A DNA stretch of 64,000 nt from Bradyrhizobium erythrophlei (GCF_900142985.1 NZ_LT670849.1:4294501-4358500), one strand, 5' to 3'; numbered from the stretch's first letter, positions 52,133-61,458 are shown. Notes: a model not told the origin generated them from the letters alone. Program-made: numbers and translations.

Positions 52133-53533
52133 TTATGGTACTTTCGTCACCGACGCCGGGCTCCATTTTCCCGTGAGTGCGTCGGACTTTGGACCATAAA
52201 GACGCATGGTCAGATTAAACGCTCCCTTCGGCGCCGGAAGCCAGTTGGCCTCCTTATCCTTGCCAGGATTCTCGTTCTGGAAATAGAGGTCGAGCGATCC
52301 ATCTGCATTGGTCTTGAACGGCATCCAGCTCGCGACCGCGAAACGATTCAAGCTGTTTCCGACTTGAAACCCTTCGGTGTCATAGAGGGTGATGGACCAG
52401 AAGGCGTTCACCGGCGGCGCGGCGCCCTTGTCGTAGTGGATTGTGTATTTGTTTGCGCCGTCGAGCGGCTTGCCGGTGTTGTCGCCCAGATTCAGCGGAT
52501 ATATGGCATCCTCCGGAAGATTGGCGCCGAGGCCTACCTGGGACACCATGGCGCGCTTGAGATAGTAATTACCGTAGACACCCATGGTGTCGGTGTTCAT
52601 CGACCAGCCGTTCACGACGCGGGCGAGGGTCGCGATCTTCCACGTCATGAGGTGCTGGGCGTCCGCAGGCGCGCTCTCCAGCGCTTTCTTCACGGCCGGG
52701 TCGAGTTTTTCGAAATCGAAGCTCTTGCCAGGCTCGATGCCGATACGCTTCATCTGTGAGATGATCGGCTGATCGGTATCGTGAGGCGGATGCAGCTTCA
52801 GCAGTTCAGCTGCGTAGGCAAAGTATTTCGCGGCTGGCATGGTATCGACCTGAATCTTCGGCGGCGTCTTCATATCGATGCCGGGGTCGATTTTTACAAT
52901 CGCGGGCTCAGGTGGCTTGCCCCAACGCGAGAGCGGCGTGACCACGTAGCCAGCTTGGATTTTATGCACCGCTTCGTAATCGGCCGGGCCGTCAGTCTTG
53001 GTACGACCAATGATCCAGACATAGGGAGTAGGCGCGCTGATGCGCGTAAATCCTTCCGGTACCGTTCCTGTCCAGCCGGGCGGGGTCATCAGAAAATTGG
53101 CCGCCGTCGTCCCCGTCGTCCGCCAGCCTGGGGACGCAAAGACGTCGGTCCACATGTCGAGCATCGGCAGCAGATAAAATCTCCCGTCAGTGTCGGGCGC
53201 AGAGACGACCAGCGGCTCCTTGGTTAAATCCAGCCAGGCGATGGAATAGAGCGTGTCGAAATTGGAGCGAACAACCCCCTTGAAGTCAGCGGGAGGATAT
53301 TCCGGGACGTTGACAAATGTATTCATCGGACCTTTACCGAACTCCGTGCCCGGCTCGACGTTGGTGAATTGCTTGCGCGTGATGTCCATCGTCAGCAGGG
53401 GATAGAAGTAGACATAGGCATCGATGCCGATGGCGCGCGCCGCCTCCTCGGTGATGGACGAAGAAGCGCTCTGTGCCATCGCTGATTGTATGAAGCTTCC
53501 TGCGAGAAATAATGCGATCATCGAGCGCTTCAT
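52133..53533 (-). CDS. DUF1254/DUF1214 exported protein
   Basis: 466 residues. Signal peptide ending SAMA-QSAS. The DUF1254 part includes AYVYFYPLLTMDITRKQFTN and RSNFDTLYSIAWLDLTKEPLVV; the C-terminal DUF1214 part NAFWSITLYDTEGFQVGNSLNRFAV and GSLDLYFQNENPG. Widely duplicated in soil proteobacteria; enzymatic role unknown. Confidence 0.92.
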   Translation of the reverse strand: MKRSMIALFLAGSFIQSAMAQSASSSITEEAARAIGIDAYVYFYPLLTMDITRKQFTNVEPGTEFGKGPMNTFVNVPEYPPADFKGVVRSNFDTLYSIAWLDLTKEPLVVSAPDTDGRFYLLPMLDMWTDVFASPGWRTTGTTAANFLMTPPGWTGTVPEGFTRISAPTPYVWIIGRTKTDGPADYEAVHKIQAGYVVTPLSRWGKPPEPAIVKIDPGIDMKTPPKIQVDTMPAAKYFAYAAELLKLHPPHDTDQPIISQMKRIGIEPGKSFDFEKLDPAVKKALESAPADAQHLMTWKIATLARVVNGWSMNTDTMGVYGNYYLKRAMVSQVGLGANLPEDAIYPLNLGDNTGKPLDGANKYTIHYDKGAAPPVNAFWSITLYDTEGFQVGNSLNRFAVASWMPFKTNADGSLDLYFQNENPGKDKEANWLPAPKGAFNLTMRLYGPKSDALTGKWSPASVTKVP

Positions 53534-53602
53534 GACGGTTCTCCCTGTTAAGGCTCAAATTTCGTCAATCCTGGCTTCCCGTCGATTGCCGAGGCCCATT
53601 AA

Positions 53603-53815
53603 TCAGTACACCCTGCGGTGAACGACCACGGCGCGCCGCGGCGCAACTACAACGGCGCGGTGGTGGACCCGAGGGGCTCCAACGACTACGGCGCCGCGGG
53701 TGGAGACACAGCCCGCACGATAGACGCCGCGGGCGCAGACAACCGCGCTTGCCTCCATCGTGCTCAAGGCAATGAAGCTTCCTGCCAGCAATAGAGAGAT
53801 CGTAAGGCGTCTCAT
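53603..53815 (-). CDS. Small exported valine/arginine-rich protein
   Basis: 70 residues, signal peptide ending MEASA-VVC. Two cysteines and then a chain of VVV and RR/HR repeats (HHRAVVVAPRRAVVVHRRVY). The N-terminal leader resembles that of the DUF1254 gene next to it. Function unknown. Confidence 0.7.
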   Translation of the reverse strand: MRRLTISLLLAGSFIALSTMEASAVVCARGVYRAGCVSTRGAVVVGAPRVHHRAVVVAPRRAVVVHRRVY

Positions 53816-53868
53816 GACTGTTCTCCTTGGGTTAAGGGCCCAAACCCGTCGGTCGCGCGCCGCGTCGC

Positions 53869-55194
53869 TCAGGCCGCGGAGACCACCGCGGGTCTCTTCG
53901 CAAGCATCGCTCGTCGATCGTGTATCAAACCCTCCAGCCGATGCGCAGCCACATTGAGCGTCGCGTCATCTACCGCGTTCTCGTCCCCGCCGGCGGATTT
54001 GGTGCGCTGCGCATTGAGGATGTCGTCGATCTCTTCTTCGATGTCTGACAACTCGGCCTCGGTGCTTGCCTTCCGGATCCGGCGTCCCAGCGCATAAAGA
54101 GAATCCAGCGGACCTTGTCCGGTTGAGGGCTGGGCCAGTCCAAGGAATTTCCAGGCCGCGGCGAGTAAGGTGGCCGCGCCCCCGAGTGCCATCGGCGTCA
54201 GGTAAATCCAGTTGCCGTATTCATCCATGAAGCTTTGCTGGGTGCTGTTGTATACGGCTGCCGCGCCGGGATGCAGCGGAAGGTAGGCATCCTGATCGGT
54301 GCTGGGCGCGGTGATCTGTGCGAAAATCGGGTCCTCGGCGAGAAGCTCCCTGCGCACTTTCATGATCGTTAGCGTAAGGCTGGTGATCAAATCAGCGCTG
54401 AGCTTCTTGTGTGCAACCAGATACAATGAAGCCCTCAAGGTCGTCAGGTCATCGTCCGGCACTGGTGGCGACCCGCGCAGCGTGCCCTTGGGAACGTCGA
54501 AGCTCTCATAAGCGCGTTCGGCTTGTGCGATTGCCCCGGCGGACTCGATCGGGACCAGCACCGGCAACGCTTTGGAGCCTCCCTGTTGAAAGAAGTCCCG
54601 CACCAGTGACAGATATTTTCCAGCCAGTGGAATCACGACCAGCAGCGCACTCACCTCTTTGGATTGAATGGCGCGCCGGGCATCCGTCAACGCGATATCC
54701 TTGAAGACCTTGGCGCGGTCGAGGCCGAATTCCCTGCTCAGCACGTCGACAATTTTGCTATTGGCGTCCCCGCCAATCACGCCGACGCGGCGGCCCTTCA
54801 ACTTGTCGATACCGTCGATGGGAGAACCCGGCGGCGCGATGATGAGCACGACCACATGGCTCACGACGACGACGGCTTGCGCTTGCGACAGATCGCCGGC
54901 GTCACCGCGAACCACCGCGAGATCGACCTTGCCCGCCGAAAACGAGCTCGCCGCTTCAAGCGCCGTGCCGTTGTCGATAACCTTGAGGCGCACCGGCGCG
55001 TTGGTCGAAACCAGCCGGCTCGCAATGGCCGACATCGCCTTGGCGGCTTCGCCGTCGATCGACCCCACCGCCACGCTCAGCGTTACCGGGCGCGTGTAAT
55101 ACCGATAGGCAAGGAGGCTCGCGCCCGACGCAAGTCCAACCACACCGACAAGCAGGACAAAACGAAGCCAGACTGGCCAATTTTGCGAAACCAT
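53869..55194 (-). CDS. TAXI-family TRAP solute-binding protein
   Basis: 441 residues from ATG 55194 after AGAGGAACG. A membrane helix (RFVLLVGVVGLASGASLLAY), a periplasmic-binding domain with VDLAVVRGDAGDL and RRVGVIGGDANSKI, and a C-terminal second helix (YGNWIYLTPMALGGAATLLAAAW) plus cytosolic tail. Membrane-anchored TAXI proteins are usual next to a TRAP permease, absent here; it may act as a sensor. Confidence 0.82.
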   Translation of the reverse strand: MVSQNWPVWLRFVLLVGVVGLASGASLLAYRYYTRPVTLSVAVGSIDGEAAKAMSAIASRLVSTNAPVRLKVIDNGTALEAASSFSAGKVDLAVVRGDAGDLSQAQAVVVVSHVVVLIIAPPGSPIDGIDKLKGRRVGVIGGDANSKIVDVLSREFGLDRAKVFKDIALTDARRAIQSKEVSALLVVIPLAGKYLSLVRDFFQQGGSKALPVLVPIESAGAIAQAERAYESFDVPKGTLRGSPPVPDDDLTTLRASLYLVAHKKLSADLITSLTLTIMKVRRELLAEDPIFAQITAPSTDQDAYLPLHPGAAAVYNSTQQSFMDEYGNWIYLTPMALGGAATLLAAAWKFLGLAQPSTGQGPLDSLYALGRRIRKASTEAELSDIEEEIDDILNAQRTKSAGGDENAVDDATLNVAAHRLEGLIHDRRAMLAKRPAVVSAA

Positions 55195-55674
55195 GCTCGT
55201 TCCTCTAACGGGTCGACACAATCCTTCTGGTGCTGTCTTTGAGGTCAGCTGATCCCGAACTGCGGCACGCGATCAGAGTCATGGCATTCATTTGCCGCCT
55301 TGTTCGATCCCATGCGGAACGTACCGCCGGGAACGAGCCGCATGCCGGCTTGCTTCCGATGTCGGGCCGGAGAGTCCGCGTCGGCAAGACTCATGGGGAC
55401 CTGACTTGATCTGGTGAAGGTGCGCCCTTCGGCACATCAACAGCGCTGTCGGGGGTTTAAGGTCGATCAATTTCAGAGCAGAAATTTTCGATAATTGCCG
55501 CATGACGAAGATCGGCATAAAGCCAGTGCGGGCGGTCACGCAAAGCGTGTCAGGCACCCTGACACTTATGACCGTTGTTTATCTCCGATGGAAATTCTGC
55601 ACCCGATGCAACTTGGGAGCAAGCACGTTTGTCACCGCAATTGCGAAACCATTGAGGGAAGGAATTCAGCCGCC
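55195..55674. other. Gene-poor stretch upstream of the TAXI gene
   Basis: Holds the presumed TAXI promoter and a short perfect hairpin GTGTCAGG/CCCTGACAC around 55546-55566. A frame from 55502 (71 codons) has no recognisable features, so I do not call a gene. Confidence 0.45.
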
Positions 55675-55767
55675 ACTCCGTTTGGGGTTACTAACGCACT
55701 CCGTTTGGGGTTACTAACGGAAGTCACATCTCGGCGTCGTCATGTCGGCCGCAGCAGCGGACATCGC
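55675..55767. repeat. TTACTAACGG repeat, copy 3, with internal tandem duplication
   Basis: ACTCCGTTTGGGGTTACTAA followed by CG occurs twice in succession (about 23-bp period, 55675-55720), then the same AGTCACATCTCGGCGTCGTC, ATGTCGG and AGCAGCGGACATCG blocks as copies 1 and 2. Confidence 0.82.
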
Positions 55768-55780
55768 AAGCGCAGTAGAT

Positions 55781-56319
55781 TCACTTGACACGAATTTGCA
55801 TCCCCCAACTGATTTGCCCGTCGTGCCAATGTGCCGCAGGCGTTTGCCTTGTGACGACGGGCAAATCACGAGCAGATTTCCGCGCGTCCTGTGCCCGCCA
55901 GGAGGGGCGCTTCGCGATCGTCACGAACGTTGGCGCAGGATGCGATGGACGCCTTCGCGCGCCGGACGATGCGCGCTTCAGGGCGGACGGTGAAGTCGTG
56001 TGGTCCTGGCATCCGATGCTGATGCCAAGCGAGCGACAATGCTTCGCATTGCGCTGGCGACGGTGGCAAGAAAGCCGGTCACCGGGGAGAGCACGAAGGA
56101 AGCCGTTAAAACCAATCGCGCAGGGAATGCCGGAATGTTCGGCGAACCTGTGGTGACTTATCTGCGTGCTTTTATTTTTTCGCACGCGGAGCTGCGGGTG
56201 CGTCTCGCATCCGGCATTTCCTGCGCCCTCTGTTTTGGAGGAGGGATGTTGTTTTGCAAGGACTCGGAGGCGATGGCCCTCGCGGGAGGGAAAAGCTATG
56301 TCCGATCGTTGTCCCGTCC
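55781..56319. repeat. Non-coding dispersed repeat of Bradyrhizobium type
   Basis: No believable gene, although frames are open on both strands. The leftward frame contains SSKTEGAGNAGCETHP and PTFVTIAKRPSWRAQ, strings I recall from many spurious proteins in Bradyrhizobium and Rhodopseudomonas annotations, so this is probably a known dispersed repeat. Identification rests on memory. Confidence 0.5.
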
Positions 56320-56430
56320 ATCCTTCGAGACGCATCGCTTACGCGATGCTCCTCAGGATGAGGTCGGAGCAAGCCGTTCAAGCCCCTCATGGTGAGGAGG
56401 TGCGAAGCGCCGTCTCGAACCATGAGGCCC
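56320..56430. repeat. Dispersed repeat, CTCATCCTGAGGAG class
   Basis: TCCTTCGAGACGCATCGC, GCGATGCTCCTCAGGATGAG, CCCTCATGGTGAGGAGG, GCGCCGTCTCGAACCATGAG: a nested palindrome that is an inverted relative of 41741-41850. It ends 24 bp before the TetR gene stop. Confidence 0.88.
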
Positions 56431-56453
56431 GGACGTTCGCATCGACGATGCCC

Positions 56454-57089
56454 TCACTTCTTCCCATACGCGGACAAAAATACCCGCGTGGCGCTGGCGA
56501 TCACCTGGTGGATGCGCTCGGGCGAGGGCGCGGGCGCGGCTTGAAAAATAAACGGCTGGAACAGCGAGGCCTGGCACATCTGGGTGAATTGGGTCGCGGC
56601 CAGCGGGATGTCGTCGATGGCGAGATCGCCGAGGCCCACCCGCACCTCGAGATAGGCCGAAAACCGCGCGGTCGTGACCGCGATCACGTTGTTATAGAAA
56701 TTCCGTCCTACCTCCGGCATCCGTTCGGCGATTGCCATCACCGTGCGGATCGCCGAGCCGCCGCCCGGTCGGCACAGCACCCCGATATAGGCCTGGCCGA
56801 AATCCATCAGTGTGGTGGTGACGTCGCGTTCCGGGTCGAAGTTAAAGACCTGCTTGCCGTGCTCGAGGCTTTCCTCCTCGACGATCGCCTCAAACAACCG
56901 GCTCTTGTCGTCGAAGTAGACGTAGAGTGTGCCCTTGGAGACGCCGGCGGCGCGGGCAATCTCGCCCATGCTGGCGCCGTCAAAGCCCAGATCCATGAAG
57001 ACCTTGCGGGCGCCGTCGACGATCTGCCGGCGCTTGGCGGAATCCACTTCGCCGACCAGACGGAGAGGTGACGTGTTCTCTGCAACCAT
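56454..57089 (-). CDS. TetR/AcrR-family repressor of the adjacent efflux pump
   Basis: 211 residues from ATG 57089. N-terminal HTH: KRRQIVDGARKVFMDLGFDGASMGEIARAAGVSKGTLYVYFDDKSRLFEAIV; C-terminal ligand domain in the AcrR style (FNFDPERDVTTTLMDFGQAYIGVL). Divergent from the EmrA-type gene over a palindromic operator at 57171; expected to repress both until a drug binds. Confidence 0.92.
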   Translation of the reverse strand: MVAENTSPLRLVGEVDSAKRRQIVDGARKVFMDLGFDGASMGEIARAAGVSKGTLYVYFDDKSRLFEAIVEEESLEHGKQVFNFDPERDVTTTLMDFGQAYIGVLCRPGGGSAIRTVMAIAERMPEVGRNFYNNVIAVTTARFSAYLEVRVGLGDLAIDDIPLAATQFTQMCQASLFQPFIFQAAPAPSPERIHQVIASATRVFLSAYGKK

Positions 57090-57170
57090 TGGTTTATCTT
57101 CCGGGAAGATTTGGCGGCGGGAAACAACTTCGAAGGGTGTTCCCCGTATAGTATCCGGGTAAGATATATA

Positions 57171-57191
57171 TTGACCGAACGGTTCGGTCAA
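57171..57191. promoter_or_regulatory. TetR operator palindrome
   Basis: TTGACCGAAC and its exact complement GTTCGGTCAA around one central G. It lies 82 bp before the tetR ATG and 77 bp before the pump gene, between divergent promoters, so it is the obvious binding site of the divergent TetR protein. Confidence 0.88.
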
Positions 57192-57267
57192 TGATACTTT
57201 GATCACAATCGGCGGAGGCCTGTGCGGCCTTCGTCAGCAATATATTTTTAGTGTGGGAGGGGCCGCG

Positions 57268-58599
57268 ATGGCCGCAGCGAGAGATCAGGCGGCGCGGATT
57301 TTGCGCGAGGAGCTGGAAGTGACCGGCAACGAAGGCCCCAAGGCTTCGTCCGAAAAGGCTTCGTCCGAAAAGGCTTCGTCCGAAATCGCCGAACCGATTC
57401 GCGCCCATGCTTCCGACGAGACCACCCGCCGTGGTCCTGATGTGACCGATCGCCCGGGCGTCGCAAAGCCCGTGGCCGCGGAAGCCAAAGGAGCGCCGGC
57501 GGCAAAACCCCAGAACCGCAAGAAGACCGTGTTCTTCGGCGTGGTCGCGCTGCTTGCGCTCGCAGCTTGCGCTTACGGCGTGCACTGGTTCCTGGTCGGC
57601 CGCTTCCACGTCGCGACCGATGACGCCTATGTGCGCACCAACAACACCGTGCTCGGTGCGCGGGTATCCGGACACATCGCAACGATCCTGCCGCGCGACA
57701 ACGCGCTGGTTCATGCCGGCGACGTCGTCTTCAAGATCGACGACGGCGATTATCGTATCGCGGTCGACGCGGCGCGCACCCGGATTGCGACCCAGCAGGC
57801 GACGATCGAACGGCTCGGCCGCCAGGTCGTCGCGCAGGAAAGCGCAGCCGAGCAGGCCAGGGCGCAGCTCGCCTCCGCCGAAGCCGGGCTGAAGCGCGCC
57901 GGTCTCGACTACGATCGCCAGCAGCAGCTCAACGAGAAAGGCTACGCCTCGCGCGCCACTTACGAAGTTTCCGAAGCCGGCCGCGATCAGGGCATGGCGG
58001 GGGTGAAGTCGGCCCGCGCCGCTGTCGATGCCGCGCAAAGCAATGTCGAAGTGGCGAAGGCGCAGCAGGCGGAAGCCCGCGCCCAGTTGATGGAATTGCA
58101 GACCACGCTCGCCAAGGCCGAACGCGACCTCGATTTCACCTCGGTGCGTGCGCCGGTCGAAGGCACCTTCTCAAACCGCATGGTCAACACCGGCGACTTC
58201 ATCGCCGTCGGCCAACGGCTCGGCAACGTGGTGCCGCTCGACGACGTCTTCATCGACGCCAATTTCAAGGAAACCCAGCTCAAGCGGATCCGTCCCGGAC
58301 AGCCGGTGACGATCGCGGTCGATGCCTATGGCCATCGCAAGTTCGCCGGTATCGTCGAGAGCATCTCGCCGGCCGCGGGCTCGGTGTTCACGCTGTTGCC
58401 GCCGGATAACGCCACCGGCAACTTCACCAAGATAGTGCAGCGCCTGCCGGTTCGGATTCGCGTGCCGAAGGATGTGGCGCGGCAGAACCTTCTGCGCGCC
58501 GGCATGTCGGTCTACGCCACCGTCGATACCACGGACGGCGCGGCCGACGCCGAAAGCGAAGCCGACCTGGATTCACCGACCGCGACCCATCGGCAGTAA
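57268..58599 (+). CDS. EmrA/HlyD-type efflux adaptor
   Basis: 443 residues from ATG 57268. A cytosolic N-terminus with a 15-bp repeat encoding KASSE three times, one helix at about 92-112, then HlyD domains: VATDDAYVRTNNTVLGARVSGHIATILPRDNALVHAGDVVFKID, a coiled-coil hairpin, and FTSVRAPVEGTFSNRMVNTGDF. Bridges the inner-membrane pump (next gene) to the outer membrane. Confidence 0.92.
   Translation: MAAARDQAARILREELEVTGNEGPKASSEKASSEKASSEIAEPIRAHASDETTRRGPDVTDRPGVAKPVAAEAKGAPAAKPQNRKKTVFFGVVALLALAACAYGVHWFLVGRFHVATDDAYVRTNNTVLGARVSGHIATILPRDNALVHAGDVVFKIDDGDYRIAVDAARTRIATQQATIERLGRQVVAQESAAEQARAQLASAEAGLKRAGLDYDRQQQLNEKGYASRATYEVSEAGRDQGMAGVKSARAAVDAAQSNVEVAKAQQAEARAQLMELQTTLAKAERDLDFTSVRAPVEGTFSNRMVNTGDFIAVGQRLGNVVPLDDVFIDANFKETQLKRIRPGQPVTIAVDAYGHRKFAGIVESISPAAGSVFTLLPPDNATGNFTKIVQRLPVRIRVPKDVARQNLLRAGMSVYATVDTTDGAADAESEADLDSPTATHRQ
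57340..57384 (+). repeat. Tandem 15-bp repeat in the adaptor gene
   Basis: AAGGCTTCGTCCGAA three times in perfect succession, coding KASSE KASSE KASSE. In-frame units allow length variation without frameshift. Confidence 0.92.
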
Positions 58600-58620
58600 G
58601 AGAGACCCATGCCGCCTGCC

Positions 58621-58728
58621 GTCATCGCGAGCGACAGCGAAGCGATCCAGAGTTACTCCTTGGCCCTGGATTGCTTCGTCGCGTGCGCTCCCGTGCGCAA
58701 ACGCTTTGCGTTTGTCGCAGGCAATGAC
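58621..58728. repeat. Dispersed palindromic repeat, GTCATCGCGAGCG class
   Basis: GTCATCGCGAGCGACAGCGA and GTCGCAGGCAATGAC outer arms; GCGATCCAG and CTGGATTGC inner. It lies between the adaptor and transporter genes of one operon. The GCAAACGCTTTGCG inner palindrome also occurs in part at 6478. Confidence 0.85.
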
Positions 58729-58742
58729 GGATCAGTCGCATC

Positions 58743-60323
58743 ATGACCGATACAACAGCATCGCCCGCTATGATCGCCGCGCCGGCCGAACGCATCGAGC
58801 CGCGGCGGCTGGTGGCGTTTCTGATCATGGTGTTCGGGATGTTCATGTCGATCCTGGACATCCAGGTCGTCTCGGCCTCGCTCACCGACATCCAGGCCGG
58901 CCTTTCGGCGAGCTCGACCGAAGTCTCGTGGGTGCAGACCGCCTATCTGATCGCCGAGGTGATCGCGATACCCCTGTCCGGCTTTCTGTCGCGCGCCCTC
59001 GGCACGCGCTTGTTGTTTGCGATTTCGGCGGCCGGTTTCACCATTTCGAGTTTTCTCTGCGGCTTTGCCTCGACGATCGAGCAGATGATCCTATGGCGCG
59101 CGATCCAGGGATTTCTCGGTGCGGGCATGATCCCGACCGTGTTCGCTTCCGCCTATACGGTGTTCCCGCGTTCGAAGTTCCACATCGTCGGTCCGATCAT
59201 CGGCCTGGTCGCGACGCTGGCGCCGACCATCGGGCCCACGGTCGGCGGCATCATCACCGACCTGATGTCCTGGCACTGGCTTTTCTTCATCAATGTCGTG
59301 CCGGGCGTCATCATCACCTTCGGCGTCCTGGCGCTGGTCGACTTCGACGAACCGAATTTCGCATTGCTCGAACACTTCGACTGGTTCGGCCTGATCACGA
59401 TGGCGGGATTTCTCGGCGCGCTCGAATACGTGCTGGAGGAAGGCCCGCAATATGAGTGGTTGCAGGATACGTCGGTGGCGGTATGTGCCGCGGTCTGCGT
59501 GACCTCGGCCATCGCGTTTTTCTACCGCGTGCTGACGGCGAACGAACCGATCGTCGATATCAGGGCCTTCAAGAATCGCAATTTCGGCGTCGGCTGCCTG
59601 ATCTCGTTCTGCGTCGGCATCGGCCTTTACGGGCTGACCTACATGTATCCGCGCTATCTCTCCGAGGTGCGCGGCTACAGCGCGCTGATGATCGGCGAGA
59701 CCATGTTCGTGTCGGGCGCCACCATGTTCCTGATGGCGCCGATCGTCGGCCGGATGATGCAGAAGGTCGACATGCGTCTGATCATCGCCTTCGGCCTTGT
59801 CGTCTTCGCGGCTGGCTCCTACCAGATGACCTGGATCACCCGCGATTACGATTTCTACGAGTTGCTGTTGCCGCAGATCCTGCGCGGCATCGGCATGATG
59901 TGCGCCATGGTGCCGACCAACACGATCGCGCTCGGGACGCTTGAAGCCGATCGCGTCAAGAACGCCTCCGGCCTGTTCAACCTGACGCGCAATCTCGGCG
60001 GCGCGGTGGGACTGGCCGTCATCAACGAGGTGCTCAACGATCGCACCGATCTGCACATCTCGCGGCTTCAGGATCGCGTTCACTGGGGCAACGTGATGGC
60101 GACCGAAACGCTCAACGATTTCACCCAGCGTATGCAGGGCATGGGCGACGCCGCGTTGATGGCTTTGAAGCAGCTCTCGCAGATCGTCCACCGCCAGGCC
60201 GTAGTGATGGGCTATGGCGACGCCTTCTTCATGTTGACTCTGTTTTACGTCGGCTTGAGCCTGATGGTCATGCTGTTGAAGAAGCCGAACCCGGCCGCGA
60301 CGGCGGGCGGCGGCGGCCACTAA
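58743..60323 (+). CDS. EmrB/QacA-type MFS drug transporter (DHA2)
   Basis: 526 residues, about 14 helices. FLIMVFGMFMSILDIQVVSASL with the D of motif D1, LSRALGTRLLFAISAAGFTISSFLCG (motif A), IQGFLGAGMIPTVFASAYTVFP, GLVATLAPTIGPTVGG (motif C). Forms a tripartite pump with the HlyD protein. Ends near another palindromic repeat. Confidence 0.94.
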   Translation: MTDTTASPAMIAAPAERIEPRRLVAFLIMVFGMFMSILDIQVVSASLTDIQAGLSASSTEVSWVQTAYLIAEVIAIPLSGFLSRALGTRLLFAISAAGFTISSFLCGFASTIEQMILWRAIQGFLGAGMIPTVFASAYTVFPRSKFHIVGPIIGLVATLAPTIGPTVGGIITDLMSWHWLFFINVVPGVIITFGVLALVDFDEPNFALLEHFDWFGLITMAGFLGALEYVLEEGPQYEWLQDTSVAVCAAVCVTSAIAFFYRVLTANEPIVDIRAFKNRNFGVGCLISFCVGIGLYGLTYMYPRYLSEVRGYSALMIGETMFVSGATMFLMAPIVGRMMQKVDMRLIIAFGLVVFAAGSYQMTWITRDYDFYELLLPQILRGIGMMCAMVPTNTIALGTLEADRVKNASGLFNLTRNLGGAVGLAVINEVLNDRTDLHISRLQDRVHWGNVMATETLNDFTQRMQGMGDAALMALKQLSQIVHRQAVVMGYGDAFFMLTLFYVGLSLMVMLLKKPNPAATAGGGGH

Positions 60324-60327
60324 GCCA

Positions 60328-60409
60328 GCCGTCATTGCGAGGAGTGAAACGACGAAGCAATCCAGAATCCTTGAGCGGTTCCGCTGGATTGCTTCGCTAC
60401 GCTCGCAAT
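60328..60409. repeat. Dispersed palindromic repeat, GTCATTGCGAG class
   Basis: GTCATTGCGAGGAGTGAAAC and GCTACGCTCGCAATGAC outer arms, GCAATCCAG and CTGGATTGC inner arms. Confidence 0.88.
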
Positions 60410-60457
60410 GACCGCGTGGATGTTGTCTGATCCGAGAATCCGTGGTTGAAGGGCCGG

Positions 60458-61447
60458 ATGGCGCAAGGCGCATCCATTCCGGCCCGAAGTCCGTTTCAGC
60501 GCGTGCAGATATCGTCCGCGCGATGGATCGCAGGCCTGCTCGTGCTGACGGCGGTGGCGTGGTTGGTTGCGCTCGCCGGTCTACTTGCGGTCGCCAACCG
60601 CGTTCACGATGATGTCCCGGTGTTGCTCTCGCAAAAGCTGCCGCTGCTGGCGTCGCATCCCGACCTGATTTTCGGCGGCGACAGCCGCACGCTCTATCAG
60701 GTCGATCCGCGTCTTGCGGCGCAGTTGGCCGGCAAGGCGGAGGGATCGGCGGTCAATATCGCCTATGACGCCGGCGAGCCGCTGGCGCTGCTTGCCGTGA
60801 TGCGCCGCGAACCTGATCTGTTTCGGAATGCGCATGTCGTCGTCAGCGTTTCGCCGTTTGTGTTCAACGACGGCGCCCGCCAGGCCGTGTTCAATCCGCA
60901 AGATGCCGTCGCCCGGCTCGGCGTGTTCGGGCAAATGACGACGTATTTGCCGCTGCGCGTCTCCACGCTGATCCGTTTCATCCGCGAGGCCTTTGCGGCC
61001 CGGCTTGAATCGCAGCGGCCGACCAGCCGTCCGGTGCAGTCGCTGGCGGCGTCCGGCCTTTTCTTTCTCGATATTTCTCAACCCGAAGACCGCCTGCCTG
61101 CCGCCATCGGCGCCCATCCGCATTACGCCAACTGGAATATCGCAGGCGCCAAGGCTCGCTTCGAGACCGCCGCGCTGTGCGACATGGTGAACCTGGCGCG
61201 CAAGGTGACGGTGGTCATTCCGCCCTGGGCGCCGCGCTACGATCGCGCGAAAGATCCCGAATGGAAGGAAAAGGACAACCGATATGTGTCGCTGGTAACG
61301 GTTGTCGGCCGCGCCTGCGGCTTTGACGTGGTGAACATCATGTCGGTCCCGGGCGTTACGCAGGCCAACTACGCCGACGAGATGCACGTGAATATCTCGG
61401 GCATTCCAATCTATACGCGCTATCTGATGTCGCGATTGGCTCCGTAA
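60458..61447 (+). CDS. SGNH-like protein partner of an MBOAT acyltransferase
   Basis: 329 residues from ATG 60458. One N-terminal helix (WIAGLLVLTAVAWLVALAGLL), then HPDLIFGGDSRTLYQVDP with the GDS nucleophile block of SGNH/AlgX/DltD-like proteins, and a C-terminal NYADEMHVNISGIPIYTRYLM with a DxxH-like pair. Periplasmic acetyl-transfer partner to the next gene. Confidence 0.75.
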   Translation: MAQGASIPARSPFQRVQISSARWIAGLLVLTAVAWLVALAGLLAVANRVHDDVPVLLSQKLPLLASHPDLIFGGDSRTLYQVDPRLAAQLAGKAEGSAVNIAYDAGEPLALLAVMRREPDLFRNAHVVVSVSPFVFNDGARQAVFNPQDAVARLGVFGQMTTYLPLRVSTLIRFIREAFAARLESQRPTSRPVQSLAASGLFFLDISQPEDRLPAAIGAHPHYANWNIAGAKARFETAALCDMVNLARKVTVVIPPWAPRYDRAKDPEWKEKDNRYVSLVTVVGRACGFDVVNIMSVPGVTQANYADEMHVNISGIPIYTRYLMSRLAP

Positions 61448-61458
61448 AGTCCCTCGCG

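Noticed and set aside
54664..55242. Rightward 192-codon frame opposite the TAXI gene
   Set aside because: Antisense shadow with arginine-rich composition.
55781..56335. Leftward 184-codon gene in the repeat region
   Set aside because: Matches strings I recall from repeat-derived spurious proteins; no ribosome site.
59091..60473. 460-codon leftward frame opposite the drug transporter
   Set aside because: Low-complexity histidine/arginine/aspartate shadow of a hydrophobic gene.
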